Positions 1 through 8,113 of a stretch of DNA of 64,000 bases are shown in pieces. The translations under genes and the position numbers were made by a program. Numbering within the stretch: the stretch's first letter is position 1; each line of letters opens with the position of its first letter. The stretch is from Oryzobacter faecalis (GTDB lineage Bacteria > Actinomycetota > Actinomycetes > Actinomycetales > Dermatophilaceae). The stretch is taken from positions 124,001 through 188,000 of the forward strand of contig NZ_JBKOFW010000002.1 in the NCBI RefSeq assembly GCF_046764005.1. The letters are read 5' to 3'. The notes below the pieces were generated by a model. That model was not told the DNA's origin and made no database searches. It saw only the letters and a list, made by a program, of their open reading frames with translations.

Positions 1-2
1 CC

Positions 3-1652
3 GAGCAGGCGGTCCCGTTCGACTCGACCCGGCTCCTCGAGGACCTCAACGCCTGCCCCGTGACCCTCGTCGACGTCGGGTCCGTGCGAGACCCCGACGA
101 CGTCGCCGAGGGCGAGTCCGGCACCGGCTCGCGCGAGGACCAGCTGCGCGAGATCGACGCCCGGATCGGCCAGGTCGTCGAGGCCGGCCCGAACGGCGCC
201 GACTACGTCGTGGCCTCGCTCTCCGACGCCGGGCGCAGCGAGCGGCTGCGTCTCGTCGTCCTCCGCGGCCCCCACTTCGGACCCGGCCTCCTCGAGTCCG
301 AGTCGACCCGCCAGGTCGGCCTGGCGCAGTCGAGCGACGTCACGGCGACGGTGCTCTCGGCCGTCGGCCTGCCGGTGCCGCCCGGCCTCGGCGGGTCCGC
401 CCTCACCACCGACGCGGCCCCGGACAACTCCGAGCGCCGTGCCGAGGGACGGCTCACCGGGCTCATCGACTACGACGAGGCGAGCCACGAGGTCCACGGC
501 CTCGTCGAGCCGTTCTTCACGGTCTTCGCCTACGGCCAGCTCGTCATCTACCTCCTCGTCCTCCTCGCGTGGAAGGGGCGCCTGGGCTCCGAGCAGACCC
601 GGGTCACCGTCCTGCAGCGGGTCCGGGTCGTCGCGGTCCTCGCGGCCGCCGTGCCGGTGTCGACGTTCCTCGCCAACCTCGTCCCCTGGTGGCGCTTCCC
701 GGTCCCGATGCTCTCGGTCGTGGCGTCGGTCGGCCTGTTCGTGGCGCTCATCGCCACCGCGGCGCTGCGGGGTCCGTGGTCGCGCTGGTCGCTCGGACCG
801 ATGGCGTTCGTCTCCGGGGTGACGGTGCTCGTCCTCAGCGCCGACGTGATGACGGGGGCGCGCCTGCAGCTGTCCTCGCTCATGGGCCTGCAGCCGGTCG
901 TCGCCGGACGGTTCTACGGGATGGGCAACCCGACGTTCGCGCTCTACGCCACGGCCACGATCCTCCTCGCCACCGCCGTGTCGTCCTGGCTCGTCCTGCG
1001 CGGTCGGCGCCGGGCGGCCGCCATCACGGTCGCGGTCCTCGGCGGGTTCGCCGTCCTCGTCGACGGCGCGCCCTTCTGGGGCGCCGACGGTGGTGGCCCG
1101 CCCGCCCTCGTGCCGGCCGTCGCCTACCTCGTCCTGGCGGTCCTCGGCCTGAGGCTGACGTGGAAGCGTGCGCTCCTCATCGGCGTCGGCGTCGTCGGGC
1201 TGTTCTTCCTCGTCGCGGGTGTCGACTGGCTGCGCGGCCCGGGCAGCCGCACCCACCTGGGCAACTTCGTCCAGGCCCTCCTCGACGGCACGGCCGACGA
1301 CATCGTCATCCGCAAGGCGGAGCAGAACTGGTCGATCCTCACGTCGAACATGCCGCTGACCCTCCTCGTGCCGGCGGCGCTGCTCTTCGTCATCTACCTT
1401 ATGGCGCGGCCGACGTCGTGGGGGTCGCGAGCGATGCGCCGCTCCTACGAGCAGGCGCCGACCCTGCGGGCCGGCCTCCTCGCGCTCCTCACCGCCCTGA
1501 CGATCGGCTTCCTCGTCAACGACTCCGGCGTCGCCATCCCGGCGGTGGGTGCGACCCTCGCCGTGCCGCTCATCGTGTCGGTGGCGCTCCACGCCCTCGT
1601 CGAGGAGGCGCGCTCGAACGCCACGACCCGGGCCGGGCGCCGGCGACGATGA
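3..1652 (+). CDS. Polytopic membrane protein with alkaline-phosphatase-like N-terminal part (5' truncated)
   Basis: The reading frame is open to the left edge of the window, so the N-terminus is missing; a GTG at 60 is only an internal candidate start. The first ~130 visible residues are soluble and resemble the end of an alkaline-phosphatase/sulfatase-like fold (VVLRGP, then SSDVTATVLSAVGLPVP, similar to the SDVxPTLL stretch of such enzymes). The rest is a run of about ten hydrophobic segments with a conserved-looking GRFYGMGNPTFALYAT loop. Similar proteins are common in actinobacteria but I know of no assigned function. It converges on, and overlaps by about 80 bases, the mannosyltransferase on the other strand, which may hint at a role in envelope glycan metabolism; that is inference only. 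Confidence 0.75.
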   Translation, partial: EQAVPFDSTRLLEDLNACPVTLVDVGSVRDPDDVAEGESGTGSREDQLREIDARIGQVVEAGPNGADYVVASLSDAGRSERLRLVVLRGPHFGPGLLESESTRQVGLAQSSDVTATVLSAVGLPVPPGLGGSALTTDAAPDNSERRAEGRLTGLIDYDEASHEVHGLVEPFFTVFAYGQLVIYLLVLLAWKGRLGSEQTRVTVLQRVRVVAVLAAAVPVSTFLANLVPWWRFPVPMLSVVASVGLFVALIATAALRGPWSRWSLGPMAFVSGVTVLVLSADVMTGARLQLSSLMGLQPVVAGRFYGMGNPTFALYATATILLATAVSSWLVLRGRRRAAAITVAVLGGFAVLVDGAPFWGADGGGPPALVPAVAYLVLAVLGLRLTWKRALLIGVGVVGLFFLVAGVDWLRGPGSRTHLGNFVQALLDGTADDIVIRKAEQNWSILTSNMPLTLLVPAALLFVIYLMARPTSWGSRAMRRSYEQAPTLRAGLLALLTALTIGFLVNDSGVAIPAVGATLAVPLIVSVALHALVEEARSNATTRAGRRRR

Positions 1653-3087
1653 CGGCGAGCCACAGCGCGAGTCCCACCCACGGCACGACACCGCGGCGCA
1701 CGCCGAGCGTGACCTCCTCGACGCCGGGCGTCATCCCGACGACCCGCCCGGGGACGTAGGCCACCGCGAGCGCCGTGAGGCGCAAGGTGGCGAGGACGTC
1801 GACGGGGCCGGCGACGAGGGCGGGCAGGGCGCCCCACGCGAGCAGGTCGTACCAGGGCAGCGCGTAGGGCGCGGCGAGCGAGTACGCGAGCGCCAGGCAG
1901 CCGGTGACCCAGAGCGCGACCACCCCCGGAGCCCCGCGGTCGACGGGGCGCGTCAGCCGCAGCAGGCAGAGCGCGAGGACGACCGCGAGCACGGCGGCGG
2001 CGATGCTGATGAGGAGGCGGATCTCGCTGTTGCCCACCGTTCCCCGTCCCCACTCCAGCAGTGGGCGCCAGGGCGTCGCGAGGGAGACCGCCTGCCGGCT
2101 GCGGACGAGCTGGTCGTAGACGTGGGGACCGGCCCAGGCGTGGAGGGCGACCCCTGCGAGGACGAACCCGACGAGGTGGGCGGCCGCGGCCCGGGCCCAC
2201 GCGGCGCCCCTCGTCCCCGTCGCCCACCACGCGGCGAGCAGCCCGACCGCGACGACGGCGTACGTGATCTTGGTCGAGCCGGCGAGGGCGACGAGCACTC
2301 CCGAGGCCGCGGCACGGGCGGTCGTCACGTGGTGTCCGGCGACGGCCGCAGCGACGGCGGCGACGACGAGGGCGGCCGCGACGACGTCGATGTGCGCCCC
2401 GAGCACCCCGATGCCGAGGACGAGCGGGTTGAGGGTCCACAGGACGTCGACCCGGCCGTGCGCGTCCTCCGGGAGCACGCGGCGCAGCCCCCAGCGGAGG
2501 GCGAGCCACGCGAGCACGACGAGCACCTGCCACACCCAGACGCCGACGCGCAGGTTCTCCCCGCCGACGAGGGCCGAGAGGCCGTGGAGGAGGGTGCCGA
2601 ACGGCCCGTAGACGCTCGCCTCCTCGGTCCAGGGGGCCTCGACCCGGCTCGTCACCGGGTCGGCGCCGCCGCCCCAGTCGACGGGCCGCTCGACCCAAGG
2701 GTCGCCGCCGGTGACGAGGATCCGGCCGTACGCGACGTAGTTGACGTGGTCGGCCGAGCCGAAGGGCGCGCTGAGAAGGGCGAGGACCCCCAGTGCACCG
2801 GGGACGCGCCACGAGCGGAGCGGCCCCGTGCCGGAGCGGAGCCCGAGGACGACCGCGACCGCGGCGGCGAGGTAGGCCGCCCAGAGGAGTCCCGTGACCG
2901 TGGCCGGGCCGAACCCGACCGGGACGAGCGTGCCGGGCACCCAGCCGCGCGGGCCGAGGTCCGGCTGGGCTGCGTTCGGGGCGGTGAGCCCGACCGCGAG
3001 GAGCAGGGCGGTCGAGACCACGAGCAGGGCCACCCGGACGCGGTCGGTGCCGGGTGGTGCGGTGGGGCGGGTCAGCCCCGCTGCCAC
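1570..3087 (-). CDS. GT-C polyprenol-phosphomannose-dependent mannosyltransferase (MptB/GT87-like)
   Basis: An integral membrane glycosyltransferase of about 505 residues with 11-13 hydrophobic segments. Near residue 100 it has the loop FGSADHVNYVAYGRI..GGDPW, matching the acidic first-loop motif and the AYGR..GDPY pattern of MptA/MptB-type GT-C enzymes, followed by a YGPFGTLLHG segment also typical of them. In mycobacteria and corynebacteria these enzymes add alpha-1,6-mannose to lipomannan from polyprenol-phosphomannose. I chose the GTG at 3087, 16 bases inside the upstream GT2 gene; no clear ribosome binding site is visible, and a GTG near 3045 is an alternative. The GT2 neighbour could supply the lipid-linked sugar donor. 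The acceptor cannot be told from sequence. Confidence 0.85.
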   Translation of the reverse strand: MAAGLTRPTAPPGTDRVRVALLVVSTALLLAVGLTAPNAAQPDLGPRGWVPGTLVPVGFGPATVTGLLWAAYLAAAVAVVLGLRSGTGPLRSWRVPGALGVLALLSAPFGSADHVNYVAYGRILVTGGDPWVERPVDWGGGADPVTSRVEAPWTEEASVYGPFGTLLHGLSALVGGENLRVGVWVWQVLVVLAWLALRWGLRRVLPEDAHGRVDVLWTLNPLVLGIGVLGAHIDVVAAALVVAAVAAAVAGHHVTTARAAASGVLVALAGSTKITYAVVAVGLLAAWWATGTRGAAWARAAAAHLVGFVLAGVALHAWAGPHVYDQLVRSRQAVSLATPWRPLLEWGRGTVGNSEIRLLISIAAAVLAVVLALCLLRLTRPVDRGAPGVVALWVTGCLALAYSLAAPYALPWYDLLAWGALPALVAGPVDVLATLRLTALAVAYVPGRVVGMTPGVEEVTLGVRRGVVPWVGLALWLAVIVAGARPGSWRSSAPPRRGRGAPPTR

Positions 3088-3815
3088 GGCCGCCAGCCGC
3101 GCCGGACGAGGGCGAGCCACACGTCGCGGTACTGCTCGGCCCGGTGGACCTGCCCGCGCCAGTCCCGGCCGCTCACCCGGTGCTGCAGGTCGCACGGCAC
3201 CTCGAGGACGGTGAGCCCGGCGCGCAGGACGTCGACGGTCAGGGCGGTCTCGACCCCCCAGCCGCGCGCCAGCGGGCTCGCGGCGTCGAGGGCCCGGGGG
3301 CTCAGGCACCGCATCCCCGACAGCGGCTGAACCGCACGGAACCCCGTGAGCCGCTCGATGCCGCCGCGGGCGAGGTTGACGACGAGCCCCCGCCCGCCGC
3401 CGGCGGTCAGCTGCGCCGGGAGGGTCGCGATCGTCATGTCGGCCTCGCCGGCGAGGACGGCGTCGGTGAGGACGCCGAGGTTCGCCGCGGTCGCCTCGAG
3501 GTCGCCGTCGACGAAGAGGAGCGGGGCGCGCCACGCCTCGCCCCGGTCGCGGGACGCCTCGGCGGCCTCGAGGTCGCGGACCCGGCGGATGCCACTCTCC
3601 AAGGCCGCCGCCTTGCCCCGGTTGCGGGGGTGGCTGACGACCTCCGCACCGGCCTCCCGGGCCACCCGGGCGGTGTCGTCGGTGCTGCCGTCGTCGACGA
3701 CGACGACCCGTCCGACCTGCGGCAGGGCCGCGAGGGCGGCGACGGTCGCGGCGATCCGGTCGGCCTCGTCCTTGCAGGGGACGACGGCCGCGACCCGCGC
3801 CGCGAGCGCGGACAT
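3072..3815 (-). CDS. Family 2 glycosyltransferase, polyprenyl-phosphate mannosyltransferase-like
   Basis: About 247 residues. A GT-A fold of family GT2: near the N-terminus VPCKDEADRI and VVVDDGSTDDT (nucleotide-sugar binding), then HPRNRGKAAAL, and FVDGDLE in place of the usual DADL/DXD. No membrane anchor is evident, as in DPM1-type polyprenol-phosphate mannose/glucose synthases. The start ATG overlaps the last base of the upstream DUF5926 stop codon, and the downstream GT-C gene overlaps its 3' end, so the three look translationally coupled. The likely job is to make the polyprenol-linked sugar used by the neighbouring GT-C enzyme (inference from order). It could equally be another GT2 acting on a glycan precursor. 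Confidence 0.85.
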   Translation of the reverse strand: MSALAARVAAVVPCKDEADRIAATVAALAALPQVGRVVVVDDGSTDDTARVAREAGAEVVSHPRNRGKAAALESGIRRVRDLEAAEASRDRGEAWRAPLLFVDGDLEATAANLGVLTDAVLAGEADMTIATLPAQLTAGGGRGLVVNLARGGIERLTGFRAVQPLSGMRCLSPRALDAASPLARGWGVETALTVDVLRAGLTVLEVPCDLQHRVSGRDWRGQVHRAEQYRDVWLALVRRGWRPWQRG

Positions 3816-4699
3816 CAGCGGAGGGTGACCTGTCGGCTGAGCAGCCCGGACCGGGCCCGGCGCTCCTCCGCGGTCAGGGCCGCGCCGGACCCCAGCGCGG
3901 CGGTGTAGCGGCCGTGCCAGGCGGTGAGGGCGTCCTCGTAGTCGTCCGCGCCGAGCTCGGGGTCGAGGTCCCAGACGGGGACGAGGAGCCCGCACGCGCG
4001 GAACGCCCCGAGCAGGCGGGTGTCCCCGCCCAGGCCGTCCTCGCCCGCGGCGTGGAGGCGGGCGAGCGCGTCGGTGGCGGCGTCCTCGTCATCGGGGAGG
4101 ACGAGGCGGATGTGCGCGCGGTCGCCGATGCGGACCCAGTACGCCGAGGGCAGCGCCGCCATCCGGGAGGTGGGGACGACGGTCTCGTTGGCGCGGGCCA
4201 GCGACTCCGCGGCATCGCCCTCGAGCTCCTGGTCGCCGACCCAGAAGTCGAAGCCCTCGTGGACGGTGACGTCGAACGAGCCCTCGACGAGGACGTCCTG
4301 GAGGCGCGGGCTGTCGGCGGTGACCTGCGGGACGGTGACGACCGGGACGCCGGGGTCGGCGGCGAGCGCCGCGAGGACCTGGGCGGCGAGGTCGCGCGAC
4401 GGGTCGCCACTCGCGTTGCCCGACTGGGTGCCGATGAAGACCGTGCCGTCGGCGCGGTGCAGCCCGGGCCACGCCAGCGGGAGGACGGTCGCGACCGTGA
4501 CCTCGGAGGGCGCACCGTCGGGCACGTGCTCGGGGCGCACCGTCGCGGTGGCCGTCGCGGCCGGGAGGATCTCACGCAGCGCGACCCAGTCGGTCTCCCC
4601 GGCGAGGCCCTCGAAGGGGCGTCGCTCGAACGGGACCGGTGCGGGTCGGGACCGGCGAGCGGTGTCGGCGGCGCGCTGACGTCGTGAAGCCTTGCCCAT
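3815..4699 (-). CDS. DUF5926 family protein
   Basis: A 294-residue soluble protein with a basic N-terminus, MGKASRRQR, typical of the actinobacterial DUF5926 family; no function is established. The longer upstream reading frame is rejected because MGKASRRQR is the conserved family start. The ATG is preceded by TAGGGT seven bases upstream, consistent with a leaderless transcript that also covers the two glycosyltransferase genes behind it. The body is acidic and without membrane segments or recognisable catalytic motifs (GFDFWVGD, WVRIGDRAHIRLVLP). Coupling to envelope glycosyltransferases is seen in the sequence; a functional link is not shown. Confidence 0.85.
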   Translation of the reverse strand: MGKASRRQRAADTARRSRPAPVPFERRPFEGLAGETDWVALREILPAATATATVRPEHVPDGAPSEVTVATVLPLAWPGLHRADGTVFIGTQSGNASGDPSRDLAAQVLAALAADPGVPVVTVPQVTADSPRLQDVLVEGSFDVTVHEGFDFWVGDQELEGDAAESLARANETVVPTSRMAALPSAYWVRIGDRAHIRLVLPDDEDAATDALARLHAAGEDGLGGDTRLLGAFRACGLLVPVWDLDPELGADDYEDALTAWHGRYTAALGSGAALTAEERRARSGLLSRQVTLR

Positions 4700-4706
4700 G
4701 CGCGCC

Positions 4707-4712
4707 ACCCTA
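4707..4712 (-). promoter_or_regulatory. Candidate -10 box (TAGGGT), leaderless start
   Basis: On the minus strand TAGGGT lies seven bases before the ATG of the DUF5926 gene, so transcription would begin at or next to the start codon. No Shine-Dalgarno sequence is seen. Confidence 0.4.
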
Positions 4713-4722
4713 GTGGGAGCGC

Positions 4723-5241
4723 TCAGGTGGCGCGGCGGCGGCTGGGCCCGCCCAGGGTGGCCCACACGACGTTGCCCGTGCGGTCCTCGGTGACACCCCA
4801 CTCGTGTGCGACGGAGCGGACGATGCGCAGGCCGCGGCCCGAGGACAGCCACACCGACCGGGGCGCCGGGCGCGGCACGTTCTCGCCGCCGCCGTCGGTG
4901 ACCTCGACCTCGACGACGTCGCCGCGGATCTTCCAGCGGACGCGGATGGTGCCGTCGGAGAGCGGCCGCGCGTGGCGGACGGCGTTCGTGAGGAGCTCGG
5001 ACGCGACGATCTCGGCCTCGTCGATGAGCTGCTCGGGGAGGTCGCGCTGCTGCAGGTCGGCGACGACCTCCTTGCGGACCTTGCCCACCGACGCCGGCTC
5101 GTGCGGGGCGCGCAGGGTGCAGATGATGCTGTCGGCGCCCGGGCCGGGCGTCTCGCTGACGAGGAGCCCGGTCTCGCCGGGCCCGGCGGTCGCGACGCCC
5201 CCGAGGTCGTCGTCGTCCGTGGTGGAGGTGTGCGCAGTCAC
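4723..5241 (-). CDS. RsbW-type ATP-binding protein (HATPase anti-sigma/serine kinase fold)
   Basis: About 172 residues. After an acidic, low-complexity N-terminus of roughly 45 residues comes a GHKL ATPase domain: N-box IVASELLTNAVRHA, G1-like VEVTDGGG and a G2-like SSGRGLRIVRSVA. This is the RsbW/SpoIIAB-like stand-alone histidine-kinase-like fold, which in the family acts as a serine kinase or anti-sigma factor. No cognate sigma or anti-anti-sigma gene is adjacent; the nearest SigB/F-type sigma is about 10 kb away, so any partnership is speculative. The GTG start at 5241 has TAGGTT seven bases upstream and is probably leaderless. Confidence 0.8.
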   Translation of the reverse strand: MTAHTSTTDDDDLGGVATAGPGETGLLVSETPGPGADSIICTLRAPHEPASVGKVRKEVVADLQQRDLPEQLIDEAEIVASELLTNAVRHARPLSDGTIRVRWKIRGDVVEVEVTDGGGENVPRPAPRSVWLSSGRGLRIVRSVAHEWGVTEDRTGNVVWATLGGPSRRRAT

Positions 5242-5248
5242 GTCCCCA

Positions 5249-5254
5249 AACCTA
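5249..5254 (-). promoter_or_regulatory. Candidate -10 box (TAGGTT) overlapping the GDPD stop codon
   Basis: TAGGTT on the minus strand ends seven bases before the GTG of the RsbW-like gene, and its first three bases are the TAG stop of the upstream GDPD gene. The two genes are therefore very tightly packed yet could be transcribed separately. Confidence 0.4.
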
Positions 5255-6103
5255 GTCCGATCGGGCCACGCGGGCGATGACCATCGCGGGACGGTTGGTG
5301 ATGATGACGTCGACCCCCTGCTCGAGGCAGCGCTCGACGTCGTCCTCGTCATCGACCGTCCACACGTACACCTGGCACCCGCGTCGTCGCAGCCCGGAGA
5401 CGAGCTGGGGGCGCTTGCGCAGCAGGCGGACGTCGAGGCCGACGGCGCCGATCCCCTTGGGCAGGACGCCGTCCCACGCGAGCGCCGACAGCCCGGCCTC
5501 GACGAGGTAGACGAGCGGGACCTTCGGGGCCACCTTGTGGACCCGCAGGAGGGCCCGCCGCGAGAACGACATGACCCGCACGTGCGGCCGCCCGGGCTGG
5601 TCTCCACCGTCGAGGTCGAAGAAGCGCAGGGCCTGGACGAGCGTGTGCTCGACGTCGGCGCCGTGCCGGGTCGGGTGCTTGGTCTCGATGAGGGTGACGA
5701 CCTCCTGCCCGGTGTCCACGAGGGTGTCGAGGAGGCGGCGGAGGGTGAGCAGGTGGCCGCGCTCGGGGTCGGCCTCGGGTACCTCCGACTCGTCGTGCCG
5801 GCGCTTCCACGAGGCCCAGTCGAGCTCCTCGAGGCGGGCGAGCTCGAGGGCGGACACCGCACCGTTCCCGTCGCTGGTGCGGTTGACCTTGCGGTCGTGG
5901 ACGCAGACGAGGTGGTGGTCGGCCGTGAGCCGCACGTCGCACTCGACGCCGTCGGCGCCGTGCGCGAAGGCCTTCCGGTACGCGGCGAGCGTGTGCTCGG
6001 GCTCCTCGTCGCTCGCGCCGCGGTGGGCGATGACGAGCGGGCGCCGCCGGACGGGGGGCGTCGGCGAGCGCTGGGGCTCCGGCGCCCGGTCCTCGACGTC
6101 CAC
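5252..6103 (-). CDS. Glycerophosphodiester phosphodiesterase
   Basis: About 283 residues, full length for a soluble GDPD. It has the catalytic N-terminus IAHRGASDEEPEHTLAAY, the metal-binding ECDVRLTADHHLVCVHD block and a second-half GLDVRLL and VYVWTVDDEDD barrel strand with INRP-like TNRPAM near the end. The family hydrolyses glycerophosphodiesters to sn-glycerol-3-phosphate and an alcohol, using a TIM barrel and a divalent metal. There is no signal peptide, so it is predicted to be cytoplasmic. I chose the GTG at 6103 with GGGGAC just upstream; the longer upstream frame has no family similarity. Confidence 0.9.
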   Translation of the reverse strand: MDVEDRAPEPQRSPTPPVRRRPLVIAHRGASDEEPEHTLAAYRKAFAHGADGVECDVRLTADHHLVCVHDRKVNRTSDGNGAVSALELARLEELDWASWKRRHDESEVPEADPERGHLLTLRRLLDTLVDTGQEVVTLIETKHPTRHGADVEHTLVQALRFFDLDGGDQPGRPHVRVMSFSRRALLRVHKVAPKVPLVYLVEAGLSALAWDGVLPKGIGAVGLDVRLLRKRPQLVSGLRRRGCQVYVWTVDDEDDVERCLEQGVDVIITNRPAMVIARVARSD

Positions 6104-6254
6104 GTCCCCATTGTTCCCCCGACGCGATGGTTGAACCCACGACACTCCGGCCCCCGGACCGGGTCGTGTGCCCAGGTGGCCGCCCCGGCAGCCCTCCCGG
6201 CACACGACCCGAGGAGGGGGAGGGTGCGCGCGCGGCTCACACACCACGACGCCC

Positions 6255-6260
6255 TACCGT
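6255..6260 (+). promoter_or_regulatory. Candidate -10 box (TACCGT) for the sigma/ogt operon
   Basis: TACCGT lies nine bases before the GTG at 6270, with no Shine-Dalgarno in between. This suggests a leaderless or nearly leaderless transcript. Confidence 0.35.
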
Positions 6261-6269
6261 TGGACGACC

Positions 6270-6764
6270 GTGAGCCTGCCGCCCTTCCAGCACCTCGTCG
6301 ACGAGCACTGGCGCGACGTCGCCCGCCTCGCCCACGCCCTCGCGCCCGGGAACGGGGACGACGTCGCCCAGCAGGCGTGGACCCAGGCGCTGGCCGCCTA
6401 CCCCCGGCTCACCCACGCGCGGAACCTGCGCTCGTGGCTGCTCACCATCACCCACCGGTGCGCGATGGACCACCACCGCACGGCCCGCCGGACGACCCCC
6501 CACGACGACCCGGCGGCCCTCGCCGAGGCACCCTGGCTGCCCCCGCCCGAGGCGCCGGACGGCTCCCTCTGGACACTCGTCGGCGCCCTGCCCGAACGGC
6601 AGCGCGAGGCCGTCGTCCTCCGGTTCGTCGCCGACCTCGACCACCGCGCCATCGCCGCCGCCCTCGGCACATCCCCGGGGATGTCGCGGCGCCTCGTCAG
6701 CGACGCCGTCGCCACCCTCCGCCTCGACCTCGTCGACCCCGACCCTCCCCAGGACCCGTCATGA
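6270..6764 (+). CDS. Sigma-70 family (ECF-like) RNA polymerase sigma factor
   Basis: About 164 residues with only sigma regions 2 and 4. Region 2 is seen as VDEHWRDVARLAHAL, DDVAQQAWTQAL and NLRSWLLTITHRCAMDHHR, and region 4 as LPERQREAVVLRFVADLDHRAIAAALGTS. The family directs RNA polymerase to alternative promoters. The 3' end overlaps the ATG of the alkylguanine methyltransferase gene by four bases (ATGA), so the two are translationally coupled. No anti-sigma factor is adjacent. The 5' extension to 6168 is rejected because it is basic low complexity and the GTG at 6270 starts the conserved part. Confidence 0.85.
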   Translation: MSLPPFQHLVDEHWRDVARLAHALAPGNGDDVAQQAWTQALAAYPRLTHARNLRSWLLTITHRCAMDHHRTARRTTPHDDPAALAEAPWLPPPEAPDGSLWTLVGALPERQREAVVLRFVADLDHRAIAAALGTSPGMSRRLVSDAVATLRLDLVDPDPPQDPS

Positions 6765-7345
6765 GCACCGACCCCTTCACCACCTTCGACCCCCCGCTCG
6801 CCGGGCCGCCACGACTCGGCCCGACCGACGTCTCGTACACCGTCGAGGACACCGCCGTCGGGCGTCTCCTCGTCGCCGTCCGCGAGGACGGCAGGGTCGT
6901 GACGTGCGCCTACGTCCCCGAGCGCGCGGCCGAGGACCGCTGGCTGGTCCGGCTGGCCGGAGCCGTCAGCCCGCGCGTCCTGCGCCACGCGGGCGCCACG
7001 GACGAGGCACGCCGGGCCCTCGACGCCTACCTCGCGGGGCGGGCCCGCTCGGTCGACGTCAGGCCCGACCTCGTCCTCGCGACGCCGTTCCAGCGCGACG
7101 TCCTCGGCGGCCTGGCCGCCCGGGTGGGCTACGGCGAACGGACCACCTACGCCGCCCTCGCCGCGGCCACCGACCACGAGGGCGCTGCCCGGGCGGTCGG
7201 CACCGCCCTCGGCGCGAACCCGCTGTGCGTCGTCCTCCCGTGCCACCGGGTGCTGCCCGCGTCGGGCGGGGTCGGCGGGTACGCGGGCGGCGCGGCCGCG
7301 AAGGAGCACCTCCTCGCCCTCGAGGCGGCCCACGCCGCCGGCTGA
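6761..7345 (+). CDS. ogt: Methylated-DNA--protein-cysteine S-methyltransferase
   Basis: About 194 residues. The C-terminal domain has the DNA-binding stretch TPFQRDVLGGLAARVGYGERTTYAALA, the RNA-finger-like GAARAVGTALGANPLCVVLPCHRVLPASG with active cysteine in PCHRV, and GGYAGG..KEHLLALE. The family repairs O6-alkylguanine by transferring the alkyl group irreversibly to this cysteine. The N-terminal half is the usual variable domain. It overlaps the upstream sigma factor gene by four bases, so its expression depends on that sigma gene's transcript; whether the sigma factor controls it is inference. Confidence 0.95.
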   Translation: MSTDPFTTFDPPLAGPPRLGPTDVSYTVEDTAVGRLLVAVREDGRVVTCAYVPERAAEDRWLVRLAGAVSPRVLRHAGATDEARRALDAYLAGRARSVDVRPDLVLATPFQRDVLGGLAARVGYGERTTYAALAAATDHEGAARAVGTALGANPLCVVLPCHRVLPASGGVGGYAGGAAAKEHLLALEAAHAAG

Positions 7346-7384
7346 CGGCATCGGCCGCGCCCGGGGGCCGGAGCAGGGCCGCGT

Positions 7385-7442
7385 GCCACCGAACCTCCGT
7401 CCGGGCACCCGATATCGGGAGTCACGACGGAGGTTCGGTGGC
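7385..7442. repeat. Long intergenic palindrome, family C (copy 1)
   Basis: Perfect 16-bp arms at 7385-7400 and 7427-7442 surround a central perfect palindrome CCCGATATCGGG at 7408-7419. The arm core CACCGAACCTCCG and the centre recur at 30278-30331. It sits between ogt and the DUF1294 gene and could fold as a hairpin or cruciform. The sequence is not a classic terminator (no T run). Confidence 0.8.
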
Positions 7443-7555
7443 ATTCGGCGGAGGTGGCCGCCATGCGCCCCGGGCCCGCCGTCAGGGCCTCATGGCATCG
7501 AGCCGCGGGGCGTTCGGGGTGTCGCCGCTCCCATGCTCGACGCCATGATGACGTC

Positions 7556-8011
7556 GTGAGCCGAGCCAACCGTCCGGGCCGACCCTCCGGACCCCGTGCA
7601 CCCCGCCCGCCCGGCCGTCCCCGCACGGCGCCGTCGTCCCGCGGGTCCGGGACGACCACCGCCCTCGGGGTCGCCCTCGTCGCCGTGGGGTCGGTCGCCG
7701 CGCTCGCGGCGGTCGGGCGGCTGCCGCTCCTCGTCCTCGCCCTGGTCGTCGGCGCGAGCCTGGCGTCGTCCGGTCTCTACCGGCTCGACAAGGCCGCGGC
7801 GCAGCGGGCTGACCGCAGGATCCCCGAGTCGACCCTGCACCTGCTCGACCTCCTCGGCGGCTGGCCCGGCGGCCTCGTCGCCCGGCACGCGTTCCGCCAC
7901 AAGACGCGCAAGCAGCCGTTCCGGACGGTCTTCTGGCTGACGGCCGTCCTCAGCGCTGCGCTCGTCGCCTGGCTCGCCGTCGCGCAGCCGGCGCTCCCCG
8001 TCGTGGGCTGA
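7556..8011 (+). CDS. DUF1294 family membrane protein
   Basis: About 151 residues. A basic, proline-rich N-terminal tail of some 35 residues is followed by two hydrophobic segments, then the DUF1294 signature: YRLDKAAAQ, RRIPESTLHLLDLLGGWPGGL and FRHKTRKQPFR, and a last membrane segment. The family is small, widespread and without an established function; in other bacteria the domain is often fused to a cold-shock domain, which is absent here. I chose the GTG at 7556; the longer ORF start at 7454 lies in unconserved sequence. No operon partner is obvious. Confidence 0.8.
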   Translation: MSRANRPGRPSGPRAPRPPGRPRTAPSSRGSGTTTALGVALVAVGSVAALAAVGRLPLLVLALVVGASLASSGLYRLDKAAAQRADRRIPESTLHLLDLLGGWPGGLVARHAFRHKTRKQPFRTVFWLTAVLSAALVAWLAVAQPALPVVG

Positions 8012-8113
8012 CGCGTCCGCCTGGTAGGTGGGCCGCCAGCGGGTGAGGTCCGGTCGCGCCGGGGGTGGGGCAGCCGGCCCCCTCCTCGGCCGGGTGCGGG
8101 GGCCCGTCGTCGG

